Origin: Bryobacterales bacterium
GTDB lineage: Bacteria; Acidobacteriota; Terriglobia; Bryobacterales; Bryobacteraceae
Length of the DNA: 48,780 bases
Direction of reading: 5' to 3'
Assembly: GCA_020851655.1 (NCBI GenBank)
Contig: JADZCI010000040.1
Coordinates: 1-48,780, forward strand
Each line of letters starts with the position of its first letter. Position 1 is the first letter of the stretch. A model generated the notes under the pieces. It did no database searches. It saw nothing but the letters and a program-made list of their open reading frames with translations, and was not told where the DNA came from. Positions 25,639-34,054 of the stretch are shown in pieces. The translations under genes were made by a program, and so were the position numbers.

Positions 25639-26739
25639 ATGCGTAGACGCGATTGGATCTGGACGGCCGCCTCGGCCGGAGCTTTGGGCGCCGCCCAGCA
25701 GCCGGGGCCGAAAAACATCGTCATCTCGAGCGCCAACGGCTTGAAAGCTTGCCGGCGGGCCATGGAAATCATCAGCTCGGGTGGCGACACCCTGGACGCG
25801 GTTGTCTCGGGCGTCAACATCGTCGAGGAGGACCCTGAAGACGACTCGGTCGGATACGGCGGCCTGCCAAACGAACTGGGCATTGTCGAGCTCGATGCCA
25901 GCGTGATGCACGGTCCCACGCGGCGCGCCGGCGCCGTGGCCGCGATTCGCGGCATCAAGACGCCGTCCAAGATCGCGAAACTGGTGATGGAGCAGACCGA
26001 CCACGTGATGCTGGTGGGCCAGGGCGCGCTCGATTTCGCCAAGGCGTGGGGCCACAAGGAAGAGAACCTGCTCACCGAACGTTCGCGGCTGGCGTGGATG
26101 GTCTGGAAGCAATCCCTGCGCGACGCGGGAGGACACAACAATTGGATCGACGGCCTGGACGCCCCGGACAAGAAATCCACCGCGTATTGGAAGCAGATCT
26201 TCCCGGAAGCGGACGAAGCGGCGCTGGCGTATGCGATTGACCGCGCCACCCGCCCCATCACCGGCACGATCAACTGCCTCTCGCTGAACGCCAAGGGTGA
26301 GATGTCGGGCGTCACCACCACCAGCGGGCTGTCGTGGAAGATTCCAGGGCGCGTGGGCGATTCCCCCATCATCGGCGCCGGGCTGTATGTCGACCAGGAC
26401 ATCGGCTCGGCGGGTTCCACCGGACGCGGCGAGGAGAACATTCGCATCGCGGGCGCGCACACCATCGTTGAAAACATGCGCCATGGCATGAGTCCGAAAG
26501 AAGCGGGCCTGGACGCCCTCAAGCGTATCGCCCGCAACTTCAACAACGATGCGAAGAAGCTCGCGCAGTTCGACATCAACTTCTACGTGCTGCGCAAGGA
26601 TGGCGCCTATGCCGGCGTCGGGTTATGGAGCGGAAGGACCCGCCGCAACGGCTACTGGGCCGCCCCCAAGTTTGCCGTCAACGACGGTGGCGAGAGCCGG
26701 TTGGAAGACTGCGCCTGGTTGCTCGAGCGGAAGCCTTAA
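25639..26739 (+). CDS. N4-(beta-N-acetylglucosaminyl)-L-asparaginase-like Ntn hydrolase
   Basis: Family T2 asparaginase/glycosylasparaginase of 366 residues. An RRRDW twin-arginine-like N-terminus suggests export. ANGLKACRRAMEIISSGGDTLDAVVSGVNIVEEDP is the family N-terminal block (about 31-65). Self-cleavage is expected before Thr210 (ITGTINCL), and GRVGDSPIIGAGLYVD and GSTGRGEENIR shape the active site. It may cleave GlcNAc from asparagine or hydrolyse asparaginyl peptides. AAAGGGG at 25621 lies 11 nt before the ATG. It is divergent from the FxLYD gene with 44 bp between. Confidence 0.9.
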   Translation: MRRRDWIWTAASAGALGAAQQPGPKNIVISSANGLKACRRAMEIISSGGDTLDAVVSGVNIVEEDPEDDSVGYGGLPNELGIVELDASVMHGPTRRAGAVAAIRGIKTPSKIAKLVMEQTDHVMLVGQGALDFAKAWGHKEENLLTERSRLAWMVWKQSLRDAGGHNNWIDGLDAPDKKSTAYWKQIFPEADEAALAYAIDRATRPITGTINCLSLNAKGEMSGVTTTSGLSWKIPGRVGDSPIIGAGLYVDQDIGSAGSTGRGEENIRIAGAHTIVENMRHGMSPKEAGLDALKRIARNFNNDAKKLAQFDINFYVLRKDGAYAGVGLWSGRTRRNGYWAAPKFAVNDGGESRLEDCAWLLERKP

Positions 26740-26749
26740 CTCCTCCTGA

Positions 26750-26755
26750 TAGTCT
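26750..26755 (+). promoter_or_regulatory. -10-like box close to the MFS start
   Basis: TAGTCT ends 6 nt before the ATG at 26762 with no Shine-Dalgarno. Weak evidence by itself, but it fits the recurring pattern. Confidence 0.35.
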
Positions 26756-26761
26756 CAACAT

Positions 26762-28045
26762 ATGGCCGGCTTTCGGGAGCTACTTGGCGCGAACTCTCAC
26801 TACCGCCGGCTGTGGCTGGCGCAAATCGTCAGCGAAGTTGGCGATCACTTCAACACCATCGCGGTAGTCACCCTCACTCTCCACATCACCGACTCCGGAC
26901 TGGCTGTCGGCGGCGTGATGCTGTCCCGCGTGCTGCCGGCCATGGTCGCCGGACCCATCGCCGGGGTGATCCTGGACCGGTTCGACCGCAAGCGGGTGAT
27001 GGTGGCCAGCGACCTGGTGCGCGCCCTCGTCGCGGCGGGCTTCGTCCTGGCTGAAAGGTACAATAGCCCGCCCCTGCTGTACATACTCAGCGCGCTGTTG
27101 ATGTTCGCTTCCCCGTTTTTCACCGCCGGCAGAATGGCCATCCTGCCACGCATCACGACCCCCGGCGAACTTCACACCGCCAACGCGCTGACTCAAACCA
27201 CGGCATGGCTCACCCTGACGATCGGGACCATGCTCGGCGGCGTGAGCACCATGAAGTTCGGCTATGGGTGGGCGTTCCTCGCCAACGCGATCTCTTTCCT
27301 GGTGAGCGCCATGTTCATCCAGGGGGTCCGTTCGCCGGAAGGACACTTTCGCGCCCTCGGCAAGACACAGCAACATGGCGGCTGGGCGGATTTTGCCGCC
27401 AGCGTCCGCTACATCACCGCAACGCCTCTGGTCCTGGCGATTGGCCTCACGGGAGTGGGATGGGCAAGCGGCGGCGGGGCGGCGCAGGTGCTTTTCACCA
27501 TGTACGGTGAGCGCGTCTTCAACGCGGGTGCGGCCGGCGTGGGCTTTATCTGGGGATTCGCCGGGGTCGGACTGGTGCTGGGCGGCCTGCTGGGTCATCA
27601 AGCCGGTCCGCGATTGCGCTACAAGCAGTACAAGCGTTTCATCGGGTGGGCCTTTCTCATTCACGGCCTGAGTTACGTGGCGTTCAGCCAGGCGCCGGTT
27701 ATCGGCTGGGCGATGGTAGCCATCGCTCTGTCGCGCGCCTGCGTGGGCATGATCAATGTAATTAACCGGACGATTCTGCTGACACATGTGCCCGACGCCT
27801 TCCGGGGACGCGTATTCGCCAATTTCGAGATGCTGACCAACACCGCCATGATGGCGTCGCTCATGGGCGCCGGGGCGGCTTCCAAGTCGTTCGGCCTGCG
27901 GCAGATTGGGTTCGTGGCGGGCTGCCTGAGCGCCTCGACGGCCGTATTCTGGCTCTGGGCCAACTGGACCGGCCGCCTTCCCGAACCCCGCCGGACTTTG
28001 CCCGAAACCGAGGAAGAGCCTACTTCGACAGTCCAGCCTGCCTGA
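26762..28045 (+). CDS. MFS transporter (EntS/MFS_3-type exporter)
   Basis: Twelve-helix major facilitator protein of 427 residues. LPAMVAGPIAGVILDRFDRKRVMVASDLVRA (about residues 60-90) is the loop 2-3 motif of the EntS-like exporter group. It probably exports a small molecule or drug. Its 3' end overlaps the convergent glycosyltransferase-thioesterase gene by 26 bp. It could export the product of that unit (inference), but it is on the other strand and may be unrelated. Confidence 0.88.
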   Translation: MAGFRELLGANSHYRRLWLAQIVSEVGDHFNTIAVVTLTLHITDSGLAVGGVMLSRVLPAMVAGPIAGVILDRFDRKRVMVASDLVRALVAAGFVLAERYNSPPLLYILSALLMFASPFFTAGRMAILPRITTPGELHTANALTQTTAWLTLTIGTMLGGVSTMKFGYGWAFLANAISFLVSAMFIQGVRSPEGHFRALGKTQQHGGWADFAASVRYITATPLVLAIGLTGVGWASGGGAAQVLFTMYGERVFNAGAAGVGFIWGFAGVGLVLGGLLGHQAGPRLRYKQYKRFIGWAFLIHGLSYVAFSQAPVIGWAMVAIALSRACVGMINVINRTILLTHVPDAFRGRVFANFEMLTNTAMMASLMGAGAASKSFGLRQIGFVAGCLSASTAVFWLWANWTGRLPEPRRTLPETEEEPTSTVQPA

Positions 28046-30002
28046 GCCGCAGGCTGAGTTCCCGCAAAAACTCGTCGCGCGCCGTATCGATAAAGAAATG
28101 CCCACCCGCAAAGATCCGCGCCTCAAACCCTCCGGTTGTATGTTCTCTCCATGCCTCGACATGGCCGGGCGCAACATTCGGGTCGGACACGCCTCCGTAG
28201 GCGAATATCCTCACTGGCAGAGGCGCGTCTTCGGCGTAGACATAGTTGCGATAGAGGCGCGCATCGGCGCGGAGCGCGGGCAGGGCAAGCCGCAACAGTT
28301 CGGGATTGTCCAGGACCTTCAAGGAAAGCCCTTCGAGGCGCCGCAATTCGTCCAGAAACTCCTGCTCGCTGGGCTCCGGCGGAGGAGTCCAATTGCGGCG
28401 GAAGTGCGGTGCGCGCGCCCCAGCGGCGAAGAGCGCCACAGGCATCGGAAGGCCGCGCCGCCGCAGTTCCCGCGCCGTTTCATAAGCCACGACGGCGCCC
28501 ATGCTGTGGCCAAAGAATGCGAAGGGCTCCCGCACCAGCGGTTCGATCGCGGCGGTAATGGAGGAGACAAGCGAGGCCATGTCCTCGATGGGAGGTTCAC
28601 CCTGCCGCGTCTCGCGCCCCGGCAACAGCAGAGGAACGGTGGATACCGGAAGCGTCCATTGCCGGAACGGACCGGTCCCCGCGCCGGCAAACGGAAAGCA
28701 GACCAGCCGGGGTGGAGCGCCGGTCACAGGCAGCCATGGGTTCGACGCCGCCTGCCGCTGCTTCAGCATCAATGCCAGCAACTTCTTCCGGTCTCCAGCG
28801 GCGGCCGAAATGGCCGGCTTCTTGGGGCGCTTGAGCAGGTCGAACATCAGCGCTTCAAATGGTTCCGCGGTCAAGTGCCGCATGTAGTCAAGCGCGGCGA
28901 GCAGCGACCGGTCCGAGAGTGCGTTCCAGAGTGGCTCGCTGGCGCAGAGTGTGCGTACCGTCTCGACCCACGGTTCCACGTTTTGAGGCGGCACCTGGGC
29001 CACCGGCACCATATGTTCATCCACCGACGGCTGATAGTGCTCGATGGCGTTGACGGGCAACAGGTAGTCCACACCCATCATGGCTTCGTGGATCCCTCCG
29101 ACGTCGCTGGCGACGACCGGGACGCCGCGCGACATCGATTCGACGATCATGCGCGAGCGCGCTTCGTGCCAGACGGAGGGCACCAGCATCACCCGCGTCA
29201 GCGCCAGAAGGTCATCGATGTTGTCGAAGAGTTCCAGGAGCCTGACGTTGGGGCGCCTGAGGAGTTGTGCGCGGTCGGTCGTCGTCGTGCCCCACATGGG
29301 TACGGCGGCGAACCGCACTTCCGGCAAACGGTCCGCAACTCCCAGAAAGATGTCGATCCCTTTAACGGCGCACGGATTGGCCATGGTGACGTAGGGGTTT
29401 TCGAAGCGTCCCACACGGTTGGGCGTTCCCGGCTCCAGGAGGGAAATTGGAACGTGGACCGCGTCCAGACCTCCGTGCGTGCGGCAGTAGTTCGCCACGT
29501 ACTGGCTCACGCCGACGGCCGCGTCCGCCTGCCGGAGTTTGGCTGTCCGCTCCGCGCTGACCGAAGAACTCTCAGGACCGAAGGGGACGGCGATCGTGGC
29601 GCGCACCAGGTACATAACACGCGCCTGGCTCTTGACCGCGAGATCAAACAGCAACTGCGCGGGATCGTCGGTCGAGGTGATGATGACTTCCGGCTGAAAA
29701 GCATCGAGTTGGGCGGAGAAGAACGCCCGCCAGTGCGTGTCCAGCGTCAGCGTGCGAACATCGACGCCGTTCCGGCTGAACCGCACCGCCCCCGGTTCGA
29801 TGACTTCATGCCGGACCGAGCGTGCCGCCAGGTCCCGCAAGAATTGCGCATGGCCGGACTCGCCGAACCTCTCGACGCGCGCCACCACGCGGACATCATG
29901 ACCCCGCGCCGCGAGCGCTTCCATCAGCAGGCGGTTGGACTTGTCACCCCCGCCCGACGAGGGGTAGTAGGTGGAGTTGTGCGCCAGCAGGACACGGCTC
30001 AC
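28020..30002 (-). CDS. Glycosyltransferase fused to a type II thioesterase
   Basis: 660 residues from the GTG at 30002, which overlaps the upstream gene stop by 4 nt (GTGA). Residues 1-400 are a family 4 glycosyltransferase (AHNSTYYPSSGGGDKSN, VTMANPCAVKGIDIF, SRGVPVVASDVGGIHEAM) and a paralogue of the preceding gene. A linker (about 405-440, with KKLLALMLKQRQ) resembles NRPS linkers. Residues 440-655 are a type II thioesterase: CFPFAGAGTGPF, Ser500 in GHSMGAV, and AGGHFFID with the catalytic His. Such thioesterases release acyl groups from carrier proteins; the carrier is most likely the ACP of the first gene in this operon. I do not know this fusion from any described pathway. Confidence 0.85.
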   Translation of the reverse strand: MSRVLLAHNSTYYPSSGGGDKSNRLLMEALAARGHDVRVVARVERFGESGHAQFLRDLAARSVRHEVIEPGAVRFSRNGVDVRTLTLDTHWRAFFSAQLDAFQPEVIITSTDDPAQLLFDLAVKSQARVMYLVRATIAVPFGPESSSVSAERTAKLRQADAAVGVSQYVANYCRTHGGLDAVHVPISLLEPGTPNRVGRFENPYVTMANPCAVKGIDIFLGVADRLPEVRFAAVPMWGTTTTDRAQLLRRPNVRLLELFDNIDDLLALTRVMLVPSVWHEARSRMIVESMSRGVPVVASDVGGIHEAMMGVDYLLPVNAIEHYQPSVDEHMVPVAQVPPQNVEPWVETVRTLCASEPLWNALSDRSLLAALDYMRHLTAEPFEALMFDLLKRPKKPAISAAAGDRKKLLALMLKQRQAASNPWLPVTGAPPRLVCFPFAGAGTGPFRQWTLPVSTVPLLLPGRETRQGEPPIEDMASLVSSITAAIEPLVREPFAFFGHSMGAVVAYETARELRRRGLPMPVALFAAGARAPHFRRNWTPPPEPSEQEFLDELRRLEGLSLKVLDNPELLRLALPALRADARLYRNYVYAEDAPLPVRIFAYGGVSDPNVAPGHVEAWREHTTGGFEARIFAGGHFFIDTARDEFLRELSLRLRQAGLSK

Positions 30003-31195
30003 ACGCGGCCCGCCTTGCTCTTGGCCCGGGCCAGCAGCAGCGCCCGCTGCGCCGGCGTCAGGCGTTCCCACCTCGAGGATGGCGCGGGCGCCTCCGCGGA
30101 GGGCGAAAGGCCGAGCAGAAATTCCTCGAACTGTTCGACGCGCAGTCTCGATACAAATCCCAACGCCGCCGCACGGCTGCGGTGGGATTCCTCGTTGTAC
30201 GCCTCCCGGTCCTCAGTCAGCCGCCGCACCGCGTCCGCCCACGGTTGAATATCCTGCTCCGCCAGGACCGGCACGGGCATGTGTGTCTCGTCGAATTCCG
30301 GCCGGTATCCGCGAATCGGGCGCACCGGGATGACATATCCGGTTCCGGCCTTGGCTTCGATGAGCCCGCCGGAATCGCTCGCCACAACGGGCAGGCCGCG
30401 CAACATGGCCTCCATGGCGATCAGTCCGAAGCCCTCGTACCAGAGTGACGGCATCAGCAGCATGCGAGCCTTACTGAGCGCCTCATCAATTCCCGCTACA
30501 GTCTTCCACAGCGCCACGTTGTGGATCGCGGCCAAACTGCTGCGATCAGCGGCGGTCGTTCCCCATCCATCCAGCGCGGCAAAGGGCAGGCGTGGAAACG
30601 CCTGCGCCAGGGAACGGAAAATGCTGATGCCCTTCACGGCGCAAGGATTGACCATGAGCAGGGCGCCGCGGTCGAAGCACGAGAAATCCGGATACGGCGG
30701 CTGCCCGTACATGGGAGGGTGGATGACCGTGGCCCGGCATCCCGCATGCTCCTCGATATAGGAAGCCGTGTGAGTTCCGATTGCCACCACGCCCGCGGCC
30801 CGCCGGATCATCGAGGTTGCCTGCTCGTCGCGATACCAACTTGCCGGACCGAACGGAAACCACTGCGGAGTGTGCGCCAGGTAAACCAACCGGCTGGGAG
30901 CCGAGTGCGCGGCCTGGCGGAGCAGCGTGTGGCTGAGATCCTCGCTCGAGACCAGCACCCAATCGGGCCCGAAGGTCTCGATCTCGTGGGCCAGGACATC
31001 GGTATGGCGGGGGAGATCGGCGACACTCAAAACCTCGATGCCGCCCGGGACGGTCCGGCCACTCAAGCTCGAACCGCACACCACCCGGCAGATGTGACCC
31101 TGCGAGGCCAGGTGCCGCAGCCAGATCAGATTACTCCGGGTCGAACCGCCCTTGGGCGGATCATACGACGCGTTGGCCGCTAGCAGAATCCGCAT
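29999..31195 (-). CDS. Family 4 glycosyltransferase with NRPS-like tail
   Basis: 398-residue GT4 enzyme with GT-B fold. The N-terminal motif ANASYDPPKGGSTRSN matches the paralogue downstream. LLMVNPCAVKGISIF, GWGTTAADRSSL and EGFGLIAMEAMLRGLPVVASDSGG form the donor site (E-x7-E). The last 25 residues, RLTPAQRALLLARAKSKAG, look like the helical linker found in NRPS proteins. The gene starts 2 nt after the FkbH-ACP stop and ends in a 4-nt overlap, so the three proteins are made together. Donor sugar unknown. Confidence 0.85.
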   Translation of the reverse strand: MRILLAANASYDPPKGGSTRSNLIWLRHLASQGHICRVVCGSSLSGRTVPGGIEVLSVADLPRHTDVLAHEIETFGPDWVLVSSEDLSHTLLRQAAHSAPSRLVYLAHTPQWFPFGPASWYRDEQATSMIRRAAGVVAIGTHTASYIEEHAGCRATVIHPPMYGQPPYPDFSCFDRGALLMVNPCAVKGISIFRSLAQAFPRLPFAALDGWGTTAADRSSLAAIHNVALWKTVAGIDEALSKARMLLMPSLWYEGFGLIAMEAMLRGLPVVASDSGGLIEAKAGTGYVIPVRPIRGYRPEFDETHMPVPVLAEQDIQPWADAVRRLTEDREAYNEESHRSRAAALGFVSRLRVEQFEEFLLGLSPSAEAPAPSSRWERLTPAQRALLLARAKSKAGRV

Positions 31196-31197
31196 GT

Positions 31198-33282
31198 CTA
31201 GTCTCCAGGGGGAGAACTGCGTTCCTGTTCGGCGAGCAATGCCTGGACCTCTTCATCGCTTAACTGCTCGATCTCGGCAAGCAAGCTGGCGTACTTCTCC
31301 GGATCGGACGCCTCCATCTGCCGGGCCTCGATGAGAGCGGCGATCGAGGACAGCGTCGCCGTACCGGAGTACACGTCGTCGATCCCCAGTTCGACACCAA
31401 ACTGCTCCTTGATCCGCAACAGCAGGAGAACCGCCTGAAGCGAGTGTCCGCCCAGGTCGAAAAAGTTGTCCGCGGCGTGAATCGCCGGCTTATCCAGAAG
31501 TTCACGCCAGACCGCGGCCAGTTGCTGCTCGGTGTTGCCGCCGGCGTGCGTGTCGCCGCCGGACCTTTCCCGGACACGGTCCAGGACGGCGCCGGCGGTC
31601 GACAGTTCGAGCGCAATGCGGGCGTAATCGATGGAGCGGCGGCGCTCCTGCCTGGCGGGCTTGGGTGACTTGGACGCGGGCGCGGCGCTGGCCGTGATGC
31701 GGGCTTGTTTCAATTCCGCCGGAGAGAACCGGTAGCCGCTTGCCGGCGCCGCGGAGCCTCGAAGCGATTCCAGAAACAGCCGGGCCGGCGCATTCTTCGA
31801 GGTTGGCTCGAAGCCGATGCGAATTGTGGCCAGACCGGCGCTCTCGGCTACCGCCGCGGCATGGCGCACCATCTGGTGTTCAACGCCCCTGCCCAGGGCG
31901 CGGCAACTGAGCAGCAGCGTCTCCACGGCAAGTTCATCCCGGCCGGCAACCAGAATCAACACTCCAACCTGCCCGTAGTCGCCGAACCGGTCCGCCGCAT
32001 CCACCGTCCAAATCGACGTACCCGGCTGCGCCGCAAGCACGCGAAGTTCCGCTTCCGTTCGCCGCACCGTCGAGCAGTTGAACTGATTGGTGCGCTGCGT
32101 CAATTGCGCGGTTCGCGACAGCCGCGCCTCCGCCAGCGGGGAAATGGCCACTTTGAGTTGGAGGGTTTCAAGAAAATGCGTCAGGCTCTCCGCGCTCTTC
32201 AAGGCTTTCCCGAACTCCTGGCTCTGTTGATAGAGGGTGCTGCGCTGCCGGTCCTCTTCGGTCACGACCGGATGATCGAAAGCCCAGATGTGGTTGAGAA
32301 ACCCCGGTATCGCGTCCGGGCCGGCCGGCAGGTTCAAGGTCAAGACCTCGGGCAGCGTTTCCTCGACTTCGGCGCACTCCCGCGCGTTGTCGTCCAGAAA
32401 AATGAAGCTGGCGGCGCCCAGGTTCAATTCCTGAGCGATGCTTGCCAGGTTGCCCGCCTTGTCTTCCCAGTTGATGCGCGTGGTCACGAAATGGCGCAGG
32501 CCCATGGGAAACTGCGGATTCCGTTGAAACGTTTCCAGGACCTCGGCCTCGTTGTTCTTGCTGACGATGGCAAGCAGCATGCCATCCTCTCGCTGGTCGA
32601 GCATGAAACGCTGCAAGTACTCGCGGCCGCGGTCGAGAACCACGCCATTGGGTCCGTCCTCGCCGCAGATGCCCTGCCAGAGCGTGTTGTCGCAATCGAG
32701 GGCGATGAGCTTGAACGGCGGGGCGGTCAACGCGTGGGCGTGACGGAACAACGCGGTTCCTAATGCGGCAAAGAAACGGTCTGTGTAAGGTATGCCGCCG
32801 AGTTTTTCGCCAAGCGGGTCGCGGAAGTTCTCGACCGGATATAACCGGACAATGTCGCGCCAGCCCAGGAAACCGACGCCCGGCGTTTCGCCGAGACTCG
32901 CTGCCAGCAGGAGATGCTCGTCATCCGGAGAAGGGTGGGAGGGCGGACAGAGGACGACCAGCAAGGGCGCCGCAAGTTGAGCCGCCGAAGAACGCACCAC
33001 GGCCGCCAATTGCGTGGTGTTTTCCTTTAAGCGCTCCGCCCCGTGCAGGGCGCCCAGATCCTCAAAGCGCACCAGGAGTACATTCAGCCCATCTTGATTT
33101 CGCGCAAACACGCTCGATGGATCAAGCAGAGTCTGCAGCGGCTGGTTGAACGGCGCAAACTCGATCTCCAGCGCGGTGTTCAACTCCTCCCCCCAGAAAC
33201 GCAGAAAGGGCGTCAGTGGTTCAGCGTTGAACGTGGCGCTGACGGCAAATCGGTACGGTCTCGCTGTGGCTGGCGATTCCAT
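31198..33282 (-). CDS. FkbH-like HAD protein with C-terminal carrier domain
   Basis: 694 residues. Residues 1-165 form the N-terminal FkbH-type domain. Residues 170-330 are a HAD domain (IALDCDNTLWQGICGEDG, and FLDDNARECAEV). Residues 340-505 form the GNAT-like end of FkbH proteins. Residues 590-665 are a carrier domain with Ser614 in DLGGHSLQAV. A helical tail follows (LSDEEVQALLAEQ). Known FkbH-like enzymes take 1,3-bisphosphoglycerate to glyceryl-S-ACP. Carrier and enzyme are fused here, and no PKS module is present. An extended -10 (33350-33358) and AGGAG 12 nt from the ATG support the start. Confidence 0.88.
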   Translation of the reverse strand: MESPATARPYRFAVSATFNAEPLTPFLRFWGEELNTALEIEFAPFNQPLQTLLDPSSVFARNQDGLNVLLVRFEDLGALHGAERLKENTTQLAAVVRSSAAQLAAPLLVVLCPPSHPSPDDEHLLLAASLGETPGVGFLGWRDIVRLYPVENFRDPLGEKLGGIPYTDRFFAALGTALFRHAHALTAPPFKLIALDCDNTLWQGICGEDGPNGVVLDRGREYLQRFMLDQREDGMLLAIVSKNNEAEVLETFQRNPQFPMGLRHFVTTRINWEDKAGNLASIAQELNLGAASFIFLDDNARECAEVEETLPEVLTLNLPAGPDAIPGFLNHIWAFDHPVVTEEDRQRSTLYQQSQEFGKALKSAESLTHFLETLQLKVAISPLAEARLSRTAQLTQRTNQFNCSTVRRTEAELRVLAAQPGTSIWTVDAADRFGDYGQVGVLILVAGRDELAVETLLLSCRALGRGVEHQMVRHAAAVAESAGLATIRIGFEPTSKNAPARLFLESLRGSAAPASGYRFSPAELKQARITASAAPASKSPKPARQERRRSIDYARIALELSTAGAVLDRVRERSGGDTHAGGNTEQQLAAVWRELLDKPAIHAADNFFDLGGHSLQAVLLLLRIKEQFGVELGIDDVYSGTATLSSIAALIEARQMEASDPEKYASLLAEIEQLSDEEVQALLAEQERSSPPGD

Positions 33283-33349
33283 CGGCGACGAGAACTCCTA
33301 GTGTATGAATTCGACGGGCGCGCTTCACGACCCTGGTTCCTGGACAGCG

Positions 33350-33358
33350 AGTATATCA
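33350..33358 (-). promoter_or_regulatory. Extended -10 promoter for the FkbH-glycosyltransferase operon
   Basis: TGATATACT reads on the minus strand, an extended -10 (TGn plus TATACT). The predicted leader is about 60 nt. Confidence 0.5.
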
Positions 33359-33375
33359 ACCGGATCACGCACGCC

Positions 33376-33750
33376 TTAGCTCTTCCTTCGCGCCTTCAAC
33401 TCCTGCGTCACCAATTGCCCGTCCAAGTCCGCCTTCGTCGTGCCGTTGATCTTGTCGCCTTCGACTTTGCCCTCCATCTCGTAAGTCATCGTCCCGCCTT
33501 GAGGACGGTTCCTCTTGACGGTCAACTTGAGGACGTTGCCTTCGATGGAGCCTTTCTCGACGGGGAGCTTTCGGTCTCCCATATCGAATACTCCGGTGAC
33601 GTTGGAGCCTTCCTGCTTCAAGTTGACGTTGATGTCAATGTCTTCGCCCTGCGGTCCTTGAATCGTCCAGATCCAGTCGCCTGAGACATTGGCGTCCTGA
33701 CCCAAGACCGTCCCCGCACATAATAGCCACCCGAACCATCTCCGCGTCAT
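33376..33750 (-). CDS. Small secreted hypothetical protein
   Basis: 124 residues. A signal peptide covers 1-17 (LCAGTVLGQ), then a beta-rich mature domain of about 105 residues with alternating strands such as GDWIWTIQG, VTGVFDMGDRKLPVEKG and GTMTYEMEGKVEG, suggesting a small lipocalin-like barrel. No named family recognised. GAGGAGGG lies 8 nt before the ATG. It is on the same strand as and upstream of the FkbH unit, but a separate promoter lies between them. Confidence 0.65.
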   Translation of the reverse strand: MTRRWFGWLLCAGTVLGQDANVSGDWIWTIQGPQGEDIDINVNLKQEGSNVTGVFDMGDRKLPVEKGSIEGNVLKLTVKRNRPQGGTMTYEMEGKVEGDKINGTTKADLDGQLVTQELKARRKS

Positions 33751-34054
33751 CGCAAAAACCCTCCTCTTTCGCCTGAAGAAAAAGATTAGACGAATCGGAC
33801 CGGCGATGCAATTGCGGAATAAGCAAGGAGAGGAAGGGACACGCCGGAGAACCCGGCCTGAGTTCCGGAGCGGACCCGTTGGGCTCGGAGGATTGTACCC
33901 TTAGCGGGTCCGCGCTACCGGATGAATTGGTCAGCAGTCGGAGGAGACTCACCCGTGGCAGGGTGAGAGAACCGCTGACCTCAGTTGCCCTCAATATATC
34001 ACCAAATAACCCTGGTAGTAGCCAGATTGTCCGGAAGTGAAAAAGGTTTAATAT
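33751..34054. other. Noncoding stretch with three hairpins
   Basis: No gene is recognised in these 304 bases. Three perfect stems lie within 111 nt: GCGGACCCG/CGGGTCCGC (33870-33878 with 33905-33913), GGTCAGC/GCTGACC (33929-33935 with 33974-33980), and inside the latter CTCACCC/GGGTGAG (33948-33954 with 33961-33967, loop 6). A structured RNA or a REP-like element is possible; no family match is known to me. Confidence 0.4.

Noticed and set aside
26780-28177. 465-codon open frame on the minus strand
   Set aside because: Antisense to the MFS gene; no recognisable protein.
28098-30248. 716-codon open frame on the plus strand
   Set aside because: Antisense to the glycosyltransferase-thioesterase gene; its translation is rich in Arg, His and Gln with no domain.
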